DNA from: Chitinophaga niabensis | GTDB taxonomy: Bacteria; Bacteroidota; Bacteroidia; Chitinophagales; Chitinophagaceae | NCBI GenBank assembly: GCA_017849435.1 | Contig: JAFIGY010000003.1 | Location: 62,001 to 126,000 of the forward strand | Length of the DNA stretch: 64,000 nucleotides | Reading direction: 5' to 3' | In this document: positions 25,093 to 33,008 of the stretch, piece by piece | Layout: each line of letters starts with the position of its first letter | Numbering within the stretch: the first letter of the stretch is position 1 | Made by a program: the position numbers and the translations under genes | The notes under the pieces: model-generated | The model's database searches: none | The model's input: the letters and a program-made list of their open reading frames with translations, nothing else | What the model was told of the DNA's origin: nothing

Positions 25093-26535
25093 ATGTTAAA
25101 CCTTGCAGATCTTAAAACACCCGGCGTTTATATCGACGAGGTGCCGAAGTTCCCGCCTTCCGTGGCGCAGGTAGAAACAGCCATCCCGGCTTTCATCGGT
25201 TATACGCGTAATACAACCCTAAACGGGGTTTCGCTGGTGAACAAACCCGTCAGGATCAAATCCCTCGTGGAGTATGAAGCCGTATTCGGCGCCCGTCTGG
25301 AAACTTTCACCGCGGCGGTGAATACCAACGCTTCGGGGCAAAACATCGTTCAAACCCCGCCTGCAGCCCCAGCTACATTGTACAGGATGTATTACGCCCT
25401 GCAGATGTATTTCGCGAACGGGGGAGGCCCCTGCTACATCGTGTCCATCGGCGCGGATACAGTAGCGGCGGCGCTCTTGCATCATACCGCAGGTCTCACA
25501 GCGATCGGTAAGGAAGATGAACCTACGCTGCTGGTGTTCCCGGATGCGCTGCAACTCTCCCGGGGCGATTTCTACCAGGTATACCAGGCCGCACTGGCAC
25601 AGTGTAACGACCTGAAAGATCGTTTTACGCTGATCGATGTTTTCAACGGTCATCTGGACTACACTGATCCTGCCGGAGAGAACGTGATCGACAGCGCGAC
25701 CCTCGGCATCCGCACACTCATCGGGAATAATTTCCTGCTGTACGGCGCCGCTTATTATCCGCATCTCTTAACAACCCTCAATTATAATTACGATGAAACT
25801 ACGGTGACCATCACCGGCACGCTTGATGGCGCTGCAGTTCCGGCCGGAACAGTATTGCGGCTGGCTAATCCCGTTCCTGCCGACGAAGCGAAGTCGGTCT
25901 ATCATCGCGCGAACAAGCTCTATCACCAGATCCGCGACGCTATTGCCGCCATGCCGATTGTATTGCCGCCCAGCAGTACCATTGCAGGTGTTTATGCCAC
26001 CGTAGATGCTACCCGTGGCGTATGGAAAGCGCCTGCCAATGTGAGCCTTCGCTTCGTGAACAATCCTGCGGTGGCGTTAGATGATGCTGCGCAGGCTAAC
26101 CTCAACGTACATACGACCGGGAAATCCGTGAATGCGATCAGGGCTTTCAGTGGTAAGGGGGTATTGGTGTGGGGTGCGAGAACCCTCGCCGGTAACGATA
26201 ATGAATGGCGCTATGTGAACGTACGCCGCTTCTTCAATATGGTGGAAGAGTCCACAAAGAAGGCCACGGAAACTTTCGTGTTCGAACCGAATGACGCCAA
26301 CACCTGGGTGAAAGTGCGCGCCATGATAGAAAACTTTCTCATCCTTCAATGGAGAGCAGGCGCACTGGCAGGAGCAAAGCCGGATCAGGCATTCTATGTA
26401 CGCGTAGGTCTCGGACAAACGATGACGGCGCAGGACATCCTTGAAGGCCGTATGATCGTGGAAATTGGTATGGCAGTGGTTCGTCCGGCTGAGTTCATCG
26501 TACTTCGCTTCAGTCACAAAATGCAGGAATCTTAA
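25093..26535 (+). CDS. Contractile tail sheath protein, short form
   Basis: A 480-aa sheath subunit (Pvc2/3-like). The N-terminal strap TPGVYIDEVPKFPPSVAQVE, the core AIPAFIGYT, GGGPCYIVSIG, and the conserved C-terminal domain (VLVWGARTLAGNDNEWRYV, AMIENFL, VRPAEFIVLRFSHKMQES) are typical of contractile sheaths. The N- and C-terminal straps link neighbouring subunits into the contractile mesh. It is followed after 19 bases by a second, longer sheath gene whose C-terminal domain is nearly identical, so the particle sheath is built from at least two related subunits. Confidence 0.95.
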   Translation: MLNLADLKTPGVYIDEVPKFPPSVAQVETAIPAFIGYTRNTTLNGVSLVNKPVRIKSLVEYEAVFGARLETFTAAVNTNASGQNIVQTPPAAPATLYRMYYALQMYFANGGGPCYIVSIGADTVAAALLHHTAGLTAIGKEDEPTLLVFPDALQLSRGDFYQVYQAALAQCNDLKDRFTLIDVFNGHLDYTDPAGENVIDSATLGIRTLIGNNFLLYGAAYYPHLLTTLNYNYDETTVTITGTLDGAAVPAGTVLRLANPVPADEAKSVYHRANKLYHQIRDAIAAMPIVLPPSSTIAGVYATVDATRGVWKAPANVSLRFVNNPAVALDDAAQANLNVHTTGKSVNAIRAFSGKGVLVWGARTLAGNDNEWRYVNVRRFFNMVEESTKKATETFVFEPNDANTWVKVRAMIENFLILQWRAGALAGAKPDQAFYVRVGLGQTMTAQDILEGRMIVEIGMAVVRPAEFIVLRFSHKMQES

Positions 26536-26554
26536 TCTTTAAAGTCAATCTGTT

Positions 26555-28582
26555 ATGGACTATAAAACCCCAGGCGTTTACGTGGAAGAGCTGCAACTCA
26601 TCCCGCCTTCGGTGGCTTCTGTTGCCACAGCGATCCCTGCATTCATCGGCCACACAGCCATTACGCAGGACGCCAAAGGCACAACGCTGATCAACAAACC
26701 CATCCGCCTTACTTCCCTCCTTGATTTCACGAACATCTTCGGCGGCGCATACGATCCTGCTTCTTATACCGTACAGGTGGATCCCGGTGCAGGTTTCAAC
26801 ATCCTGAACGTTACGCCGGCCAATGGCAGGAAGTATTATCTCTTCGATGCCATCCGCCATTATTTTGACAACGGCGGCGGCCCCTGTTACGTGGTGACCG
26901 TGGGCGATTATGCAACGGATGTGGCTTTCGGGAACAATACTACCGGTTTGCGCGGAGGTTTGCAGTCGCTGGAAAAAGCAGACGAGCCCACATTGATCGT
27001 GTGCCCGGATAGTATGGCGCTCCGCATCCCGGCAGGAACGCCGGATTACGCCGCGGCAGGCAATCTCCACAAAGCGATCATGGATCAATGCAACCGCCTG
27101 CAGGACCGTTTCGGGATATTGGACATTATGGACGGCCACCTCGCCCCCACGTCCCCCATCCCGCAATTCCGCAACCAATCCGGCACAGAGAACCTCAAAT
27201 ATGCCGCTGCGTATTATCCCTGGCTGAGTACCACCTATCTCAAAGACATCCATTTTTCGCAACTCAGCTTCGTCGATAATCAGGTCGTTCCCGTTGCCGT
27301 TCCTGACGGTACGATCGATACGATGACCGGCAACGCTGCACTGGACGGGCTTGTTACGGACCTCCGCGCAAAGCGGGCGGAAGAGCAACGCATCTTCTCA
27401 AAAGTAACAGCGGTGACGCTCAACAGGAGCAATTACAATCCGCTAAGCGCGCAACTGGCCATTCTGCGCGGGGCTGTTATGGCAGCCACCACTGCAGTAC
27501 AGGTGAGACCGTTGTTCACGACCATGATGACTTTTGTACGTCAGCTTGCACTGGCTTTCCGGAGCATTGAAACCGACGCCGGCAATTCTCCCGGCCTCAC
27601 GCTGCTGCTCACTTCGTTGAAAGCCGATACCGGTTTGCGTACACAGATCGTAAACCTCATTAAATTCGAAAAGAATACTTTCGTGATGAACGCCATTTCC
27701 ACTGCCCGTGTGGAAGCGGACGTAAACACTGATTACACCGCGCTGAACACGCAGGATTGGGTAGGGGGCGTTGCTATCAGCGCCATTACAGCGGATACCA
27801 CGGATTTTACCACGCCCTCCGTTGCGCAAACCGCCCAGCTGGCGGCCAATTCCACCTTTTTCCAGAAAGCCTTCGATACGATCGCACAAGCCTACACGGC
27901 ATTGGTGCAGGATGCGGTGTTCCGCACGGATCAGTCGGAAAAAAACCTTTTCGCCAAACATCCTTTTTTCAAAGCCGTGTATGAACGCATCCGGAAAGAT
28001 ATGAGCCTGCTGCCGCCTTCCGGGGCTGTAGCGGGGATCTATGCCTCCACAGACCGCTCGCGCGGGGTGTGGAAAGCGCCGGCCAATGTGAGTATGCGCG
28101 GGGTGATAGAACCGGCGTACAAGCTTACCGACAAAGAGCAGGGCGACCTGAACGTACACGAATCGGGCAAGTCCATTAACGCGATCCGGGCATTCACGGG
28201 GAAAGGGATCCTCGTCTGGGGCGCGCGTACCCTTGCTGGTAACGATAACGAATGGCGCTATGTGAACGTCCGCCGCTTCTTCATTTACGTGGAGGAATCC
28301 GTGAAGAAGGCCACCGAGCCTTTTGTATTTGAAGGCAACGATGCCAATACCTGGGTACGCATCCGGGCCATGATCGAAAACTTCCTCACGCTGCAATGGC
28401 GGCAGGGCGCACTGGCAGGCGCTACCACGAAAGATGCTTTCTATGTAAAAGTGGGACTGGGTGAAACGATGACGGCGCAGGATATCCTTGAGGGCCGGCT
28501 GCTCGTGGAAGTAGGCATGGCAGCGGTACGACCGGCCGAGTTCATTGTATTGCGCTTCTCCCACAAAATGCAGGAATCCTGA
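26555..28582 (+). CDS. Contractile tail sheath protein, long form with insertion
   Basis: A 675-aa sheath subunit. The first 240 residues and the last 190 match the short sheath gene (TPGVYVEELQLIPPSVASV at the start; the same C-terminal 18 residues). Between them, about residues 250-450, lies some 195 residues absent from the short form. The insertion is largely helical (RAKRAEEQRIFSKV, LLLTSLKADTGLRTQIVN, FFQKAFDTIAQAYTALVQ). By analogy with known sheaths, insertions between the two core domains face outward, so it may decorate the particle surface. The following tube gene starts 31 bases later. Confidence 0.94.
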   Translation: MDYKTPGVYVEELQLIPPSVASVATAIPAFIGHTAITQDAKGTTLINKPIRLTSLLDFTNIFGGAYDPASYTVQVDPGAGFNILNVTPANGRKYYLFDAIRHYFDNGGGPCYVVTVGDYATDVAFGNNTTGLRGGLQSLEKADEPTLIVCPDSMALRIPAGTPDYAAAGNLHKAIMDQCNRLQDRFGILDIMDGHLAPTSPIPQFRNQSGTENLKYAAAYYPWLSTTYLKDIHFSQLSFVDNQVVPVAVPDGTIDTMTGNAALDGLVTDLRAKRAEEQRIFSKVTAVTLNRSNYNPLSAQLAILRGAVMAATTAVQVRPLFTTMMTFVRQLALAFRSIETDAGNSPGLTLLLTSLKADTGLRTQIVNLIKFEKNTFVMNAISTARVEADVNTDYTALNTQDWVGGVAISAITADTTDFTTPSVAQTAQLAANSTFFQKAFDTIAQAYTALVQDAVFRTDQSEKNLFAKHPFFKAVYERIRKDMSLLPPSGAVAGIYASTDRSRGVWKAPANVSMRGVIEPAYKLTDKEQGDLNVHESGKSINAIRAFTGKGILVWGARTLAGNDNEWRYVNVRRFFIYVEESVKKATEPFVFEGNDANTWVRIRAMIENFLTLQWRQGALAGATTKDAFYVKVGLGETMTAQDILEGRLLVEVGMAAVRPAEFIVLRFSHKMQES

Positions 28583-28613
28583 TTTGATAACTAACCTTCT
28601 AAAACAATAAACT

Positions 28614-29045
28614 ATGGCGAACTATCCGCTTCCGAAATTCCACTTCCAGGTTGAATGGGGTGGTGCCAGTATCGGTTTTACAGAAGTAACAGGACTGGAT
28701 GTGCAAACCGATCCGATCGAGTACCGCGATGGCGCAAGCCCGGAATACACCAAGAAAAAAATGCCGGGCATGCAGAAGTACAGCAACATCACCATGAAGC
28801 GCGGCACTTTCAAAGGCGATAATGATTTTTTCAAATGGTGGAACACTGTAGCCCTGAACACCATTGAACGCCGGAACGTTACCATCAGCCTGCTGAATGA
28901 AAGTCACGAGCCGGTAGTGGTATGGAAAGTCAAGAACGCCTGGCCGATCAAGGTGCAATCCACGGACCTCAAGGCAGACGGCAACGAAGTGGCGATTGAA
29001 TCCATTGAGCTCGCACACGAAGGGCTCGTTATCCAAAATGATTGA
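28614..29045 (+). CDS. Inner tube protein (Pvc1-like)
   Basis: A 143-aa tail-tube protein of the gp19/Hcp fold. The pattern FHFQVEWGGASIGFTEVTGL followed by EYRDGASPEYTKKKMPGMQK, ITMKRGTFKGDNDFFKWW and the C-terminal ALNT...NDIEL-like beta strands fits the phage T4 gp19-like tube family used in eCIS. Hexameric rings of it stack to form the tube. Its stop lies six bases before the ATG of the second tube gene, so expression is coupled. Confidence 0.93.
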   Translation: MANYPLPKFHFQVEWGGASIGFTEVTGLDVQTDPIEYRDGASPEYTKKKMPGMQKYSNITMKRGTFKGDNDFFKWWNTVALNTIERRNVTISLLNESHEPVVVWKVKNAWPIKVQSTDLKADGNEVAIESIELAHEGLVIQND

Positions 29046-29050
29046 TCCCG

Positions 29051-29563
29051 ATGTCAGCATTCGATTATCCGCAACCCGGTTTTCATTTCCTCGTATTATT
29101 CGAAGTACTGCCGCAGTTCCCCAATGACGTGCGCTTTCAGGAGGTATCCGGATTGAGCGTGGACATTGAAATGGAAACAAAACCGGAAGGAGGGGAGCAT
29201 CGTTTTTCGCACAATCTGCCCGTGCGCGCCCGTTATGGGGACGTTACGATGAAGCGTGGGCTGTTCCTCGGTTCCGGCGTGTTACACTGGGCAAGGCAGG
29301 CGATCAATGAATTCCGGTTCAAGCCCAGCAATGTATTGATCTCTCTGATGAATGCAGATCATGTGCCGCTGTTCAACTGGTACCTGATCAACGCTATTCC
29401 CAAACGGCTGGAAGTTTCCGGTATCAATGCCGGCAGCAATGAGATCGCCGTGGAAACACTGGTGCTGAGTTACCAGTATTTCAAATACTACGATCCGGTA
29501 AGTGTGGGATTGGATCTGGCGGCGGGGCTTACGGCATCGGCCAATATCAATATCGGACTTTAA
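29051..29563 (+). CDS. Inner tube initiator protein (Pvc5-like)
   Basis: A 170-aa second tube-family protein. It keeps the tube pattern (FHFLVLFEVLPQFPNDVRFQ, EVSGLSVDIEMETKPEGG, VTMKRGLFLGSG, EIAVETLVLSYQYFKYYD) with a longer C-terminus than the main tube protein. In PVC the Pvc5 paralog forms the first ring on the baseplate hub. The ATG at 29051 (MSAFDYPQPG) is preferred over an in-frame TTG at 29042 that overlaps the preceding gene. Confidence 0.9.
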   Translation: MSAFDYPQPGFHFLVLFEVLPQFPNDVRFQEVSGLSVDIEMETKPEGGEHRFSHNLPVRARYGDVTMKRGLFLGSGVLHWARQAINEFRFKPSNVLISLMNADHVPLFNWYLINAIPKRLEVSGINAGSNEIAVETLVLSYQYFKYYDPVSVGLDLAAGLTASANINIGL

Positions 29564-29575
29564 AAATCCAGACAC

Positions 29576-29773
29576 ATGCCTATCGAAGTCAGAGAGCTGG
29601 TGATCAAAGCGAGGGTGGAAGATACGCCACAGGGAACTTCCGGAACAAACGCCTCCGGCGGAAGCAGTAATAGTCCTGTCCGCTCCGCATTGAGCGAACG
29701 GGAACTGCAGCGGATCATCTCGCTTTGCGCGGAAGAGGTTTTGAAGGTTTTAAAAAGACAAAAAGAAAGATAA
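29576..29773 (+). CDS. DUF5908 family small CIS protein (Pvc6 position)
   Basis: A 65-aa protein of the DUF5908 type: MPIEVRELVIKARVED at the N-terminus, a Gly/Ser-rich variable middle (residues about 17-33) and a helical C-terminus (ISLCAEEVLKVLKRQKER). DUF5908 genes occur in Bacteroidota CIS loci between tube and hub genes, the place of Pvc6/Afp6. Its function is not known. It lies 12 bases after the tube initiator, and its stop directly precedes the next ATG. Confidence 0.85.
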   Translation: MPIEVRELVIKARVEDTPQGTSGTNASGGSSNSPVRSALSERELQRIISLCAEEVLKVLKRQKER

Positions 29774-30544
29774 ATGCTGGACGCTTTATTTGGTGGGGGG
29801 AAGCTCAACAAGATGATCATCCAGGCGTATGAGCCGGTGGTGTCGGGGAACAGTTCCCGTACACTCAGCAAGGCTGAAGGAGACAAGTATGCCGTACAGA
29901 TCAATCCTGACACCTATTCCATCAATCACTACGTGAATTACCAGCGCAGCGAAGCGATGGGAACTTCGGACAGTAACCCGAAGCTCGCCAACATGGCGCC
30001 AACCACCATGGAATTCACGATCATCTTCGATGGAACCGGCGTAGTGCCGCCACCGGCAGGTCCGCTGGATAATATCCCCATTGCGGGAGCCATTGCCGGC
30101 CTGTTCAGCGGAGAAGAGAAGTATGATGTGATGAAAGAGATCGGCAAGTTCTCTAAAGTGGTGTACAATTTCGATCCGCAAAGTCATGGCCCGCGATGGG
30201 TACAGATCACCTGGGGACGGCAGATCTATGACTGCGTGCTGATCAGCATGGCACTGAACTATAAATTGTTCGACGCCAGCGGCACGCCCTTGCGCGCGGA
30301 AGCACGGGTCAGCTTTCAAAGCGCCATCGGAGATATCCTCCGGGAAAACAAGGAAGGTAAACAATCCCCGGACCTCACGCATCAGCGCACGGTCATTGCA
30401 GGAGATACCCTTCCGCTGATGACCCACAGCATCTACGGCAAACCCGAATACTACATTGAAGTGGCGCGGGTAAACAAACTGTACGATTTCAGAAGATTGA
30501 AAAAGGGAAGTGAGATATCCTTCCCGCCGGCAAAAAAGAAATGA
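29774..30544 (+). CDS. LysM-type tube/hub protein (Pvc7-like)
   Basis: A 256-aa CIS protein. The N-terminal two-thirds (MIIQAYEPVV, INPDTYSINHYVNYQRSEA, TMEFTIIFDGTG) form a beta domain related to the tube-hub joint. The last 50 residues are a LysM-like module (TVIAGDTLPLMTHSIYGKPE, then VARVNKLYDFRRLKKGSEI). In PVC this protein joins the tube to the spike hub. The stop overlaps the next start (ATGA), so hub and spike are translationally coupled. Confidence 0.92.
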   Translation: MLDALFGGGKLNKMIIQAYEPVVSGNSSRTLSKAEGDKYAVQINPDTYSINHYVNYQRSEAMGTSDSNPKLANMAPTTMEFTIIFDGTGVVPPPAGPLDNIPIAGAIAGLFSGEEKYDVMKEIGKFSKVVYNFDPQSHGPRWVQITWGRQIYDCVLISMALNYKLFDASGTPLRAEARVSFQSAIGDILRENKEGKQSPDLTHQRTVIAGDTLPLMTHSIYGKPEYYIEVARVNKLYDFRRLKKGSEISFPPAKKK

Positions 30545-32295
30545 TCATGAGCGACACCGCATTATTACCCATAGAACAGGATACCAGCCTGGTGACGTTC
30601 ACCATCAAAGTGAACGGCCAGGATCTTCCATCCGGCCTCCTCATCCGCACAATCACTGTTCACAACGAAGCGAACCGCATCCCTTCGGCGTTGATCTGTA
30701 TTGAAGACGGAGATGTGATGCTGATGGACTGGGCAGTGAGCAACGATACTTTTTTTGTGCCCGGTAACGAAATAGAAATACTGGCAGGATATCAGGGCGT
30801 GGACGAATCTGTTTTCAAAGGCATCGTCACCCGCCACTCCCTCCGCGCCCGGCTGATGCATACGGAGTTGCAGGTAGAATGCCGGGACAAGGCAGTGTTG
30901 ATGACCATTGCCCGGAACAGTGCGCTCTATGCGGATCAGAAAGACAGCGACATCGCATCCACGCTGCTCGGCAATTACGGGCTGGCCGGCAACATCGCGG
31001 ATACGCCTGTTACGCACGCCGGGATGGTGCAATATGATGTGACGGACTGGGATTTTCTTATGAGCAGATTGAGCGTTGTGGGGTTTGTGAGCGTGGCGCA
31101 TGAAGGGAAAGTGGACGTAAGCAAGCCCGCCGTGGCGGACGCTGCGGATGCTACTTTACGCTTTGGCACCAATCTCATCGAGTTTGATATGGAGATAGAC
31201 GGATCGCAGCAATACGGTGGGGTGAAAGCCCAGAGCTGGGACCCCTCGGCCCAGCAACTCCAGGAAGCAGAAGCGGCGGACCCCGGATGGAAAACGCCGG
31301 GCAACCTCAGTCCTTCGGATATCAGTTCCTCCGCCGGCGCCGCGGAATTCACGCTCCGTCAGCCCGGAAGGCTCACGGAAGAGGAGGCGCAAAGCTGGGC
31401 GGATACGAAATTGCTCAGGAGCAGAATGGCGTTCATGTGCGGAAGAGCGCGGGTACAAGGGTTCTCAAAAGCATTGCCAGGCATCACTGTGGCGCTGGAA
31501 GGCCTTGGCGACCGCTTCAACGGGATGGCCTGGATCAGCGGCGTGCGGCATGAGATATCGCAGGGCAACTGGCTGACGGACCTTCAGCTGGGCTTTACAC
31601 CGAAGCAACATGCGGAAGCATTCCCGGATCAATCACACCCGGCATCTGCTTTACTCCCGGGCATCAGCGGCTTGCATACAGGCATTGTAACCGCGCTGGA
31701 AGGCGATCCCGATACTGAAGCCCGCATCCGTATCAAAGTACCGGCTGTGAGCCTGGATGGCGAAGGCTATTGGGCCCGCGTGGCAACACTCGATGCAGGC
31801 AATAATCGCGGAACATTTTTTCTCCCCGAGATAGATGATGAAGTACTGGTGGGTTTCCTCGATGATGACCCGCGGCAACCCGTTGTGCTCGGCGGTCTTT
31901 TCAGCAGCGCCAAAACGCCGCCGCTGACGGCTGCAGACGCAAACGATGAAAAAGGATATACCTCCCGCAGCGGCATGCACCTGCTGTTCGATGACAAGAA
32001 AAAAATACTGACCATCGATACACCAGGCGGGAACAAGCTGGTGCTGGATGAAGATAAAGGTGAGATCAATATCACAGATCAGAACGGCAACAAGATCGTG
32101 ATGTCTTCTTCAGGCATCTCGGTGGAAAGCGCCGGAGACCTTTCGCTGAAAGCTTCTAAATCCATCAAGATGGAAAGCCAGATGGATTTTGGCCTCAAGG
32201 CAGGCACACAGTTCAAGGCGGAAGGCACGGCAGGGATGGAAGTGAGCTCCAGTGCCGTGACCGTGGTGAAAGGAAGTCTTGTACAAATAAACTAA
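30541..32295 (+). CDS. VgrG-like spike protein (Pvc8-like)
   Basis: A 584-aa gp27/gp5-type spike. Residues 1-360 are the gp27-like hub (FTIKVNGQDLPSGLLIRTIT, FVPGNEIEILAGYQGVDES), about 375-460 hold the gp5 OB fold (GIVTALEGDPDTEARIRIKV, GNNRGTFFLPEIDDEVLVGF) and the C-terminus is a triple beta-helix needle of short repeats (SGISVESAGDLSLKASKSIK). There is no extra C-terminal enzyme domain. It starts by four-base overlap with the hub gene, and the PAAR tip gene follows after five bases. Confidence 0.95.
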   Translation: MIMSDTALLPIEQDTSLVTFTIKVNGQDLPSGLLIRTITVHNEANRIPSALICIEDGDVMLMDWAVSNDTFFVPGNEIEILAGYQGVDESVFKGIVTRHSLRARLMHTELQVECRDKAVLMTIARNSALYADQKDSDIASTLLGNYGLAGNIADTPVTHAGMVQYDVTDWDFLMSRLSVVGFVSVAHEGKVDVSKPAVADAADATLRFGTNLIEFDMEIDGSQQYGGVKAQSWDPSAQQLQEAEAADPGWKTPGNLSPSDISSSAGAAEFTLRQPGRLTEEEAQSWADTKLLRSRMAFMCGRARVQGFSKALPGITVALEGLGDRFNGMAWISGVRHEISQGNWLTDLQLGFTPKQHAEAFPDQSHPASALLPGISGLHTGIVTALEGDPDTEARIRIKVPAVSLDGEGYWARVATLDAGNNRGTFFLPEIDDEVLVGFLDDDPRQPVVLGGLFSSAKTPPLTAADANDEKGYTSRSGMHLLFDDKKKILTIDTPGGNKLVLDEDKGEINITDQNGNKIVMSSSGISVESAGDLSLKASKSIKMESQMDFGLKAGTQFKAEGTAGMEVSSSAVTVVKGSLVQIN

Positions 32296-32300
32296 CGCAT

Positions 32301-32591
32301 ATGCCTCCTGCAGCAAGAGTAAGCGATATGCACGTTTGCCCGATGATAACGGGAGTAGTACCCCATGTAGGCGGCCCTGCGCTGCCGCCCGGTGGCACCA
32401 CGGTATTGATCGGCGGTATGCCGGCGTTGCGCGTGGGAGATATGCTCACCTGCACAGGTCCGCCGGACAGTGTGGTGATGGGTTCATCCTCCGTGTTGAT
32501 CGGTGGTGTGCCCGCGGCGAGAATGGGAGATAGTACGGCGCATGGCGGGGCCATTGTAGCAGGATGCCCCACTGTATTGATAGGAGGATAA
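32301..32591 (+). CDS. PAAR-repeat spike tip (Pvc10-like)
   Basis: A 96-aa PAAR protein forming the sharp tip of the spike. The repeated PAAR-like units are MPPAARVSDMHVCP, GMPALRVGDMLTC and GVPAARMGDSTAHGG, and candidate zinc ligands are His31-type and Cys residues in DMHVCP, CTGP, HGG and GCP. The protein is a plain cone without toxin extension, so cargo should travel in the tube rather than on the tip. Confidence 0.93.
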   Translation: MPPAARVSDMHVCPMITGVVPHVGGPALPPGGTTVLIGGMPALRVGDMLTCTGPPDSVVMGSSSVLIGGVPAARMGDSTAHGGAIVAGCPTVLIGG

Positions 32592-32605
32592 AAAAATATT
32601 GAAAG

Positions 32606-33007
32606 ATGGCAGGCGAAAAAGCATTTCTGGGCCGGGGATGGAGCTTTCCCCCGGTGTTTGACAAATCGGAAAAAGAAGTACTGATGCTGGAAGCGGAAGA
32701 AAGCATTCGCAGCAGTATCAGCCTGCTGCTCTCTACGGAACTGGGCGAACGGGTGATGCAGCCGTACTTTGGCTGGAAGCGGGATCGCTGGCTGTTTGAA
32801 TCGCTGAGCACCACAGCGGCCACCGCCATGGAAAAAGAAATTGAAACGGCGCTGCTGATGTACGAGCCCAGAGTGAACCTGAATGAAGTGCGGATACTGC
32901 CGGATGAGATGGTCGCGGGAAAGATCAGCATCCTGGTAGATTACACGGTGCGCAGTACGAACAAGAGAAATAACCTCGTATTCCCGTTCTATCTAACTGA
33001 AAAATAA
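32606..33007 (+). CDS. gp25-like baseplate wedge (Pvc9-like)
   Basis: A 133-aa GPW/gp25 family protein. The GRGWSFPPVF segment (residues 10-19) and the EPRVNLNEVRIL strand are hallmarks of the family; gp25 helps nucleate sheath assembly on the baseplate. Length is normal. It lies 14 bases after PAAR and one base before the gp6/J gene. In PVC the gp25 and PAAR genes are in the opposite order. Confidence 0.93.
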   Translation: MAGEKAFLGRGWSFPPVFDKSEKEVLMLEAEESIRSSISLLLSTELGERVMQPYFGWKRDRWLFESLSTTAATAMEKEIETALLMYEPRVNLNEVRILPDEMVAGKISILVDYTVRSTNKRNNLVFPFYLTEK

Positions 33008-33008
33008 G

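Noticed and set aside
27443-28564. A 373-codon open frame antisense to the long sheath gene
   Set aside because: The sense frame is a certain sheath protein; the antisense frame is rich in His, Arg and Cys with no domain.
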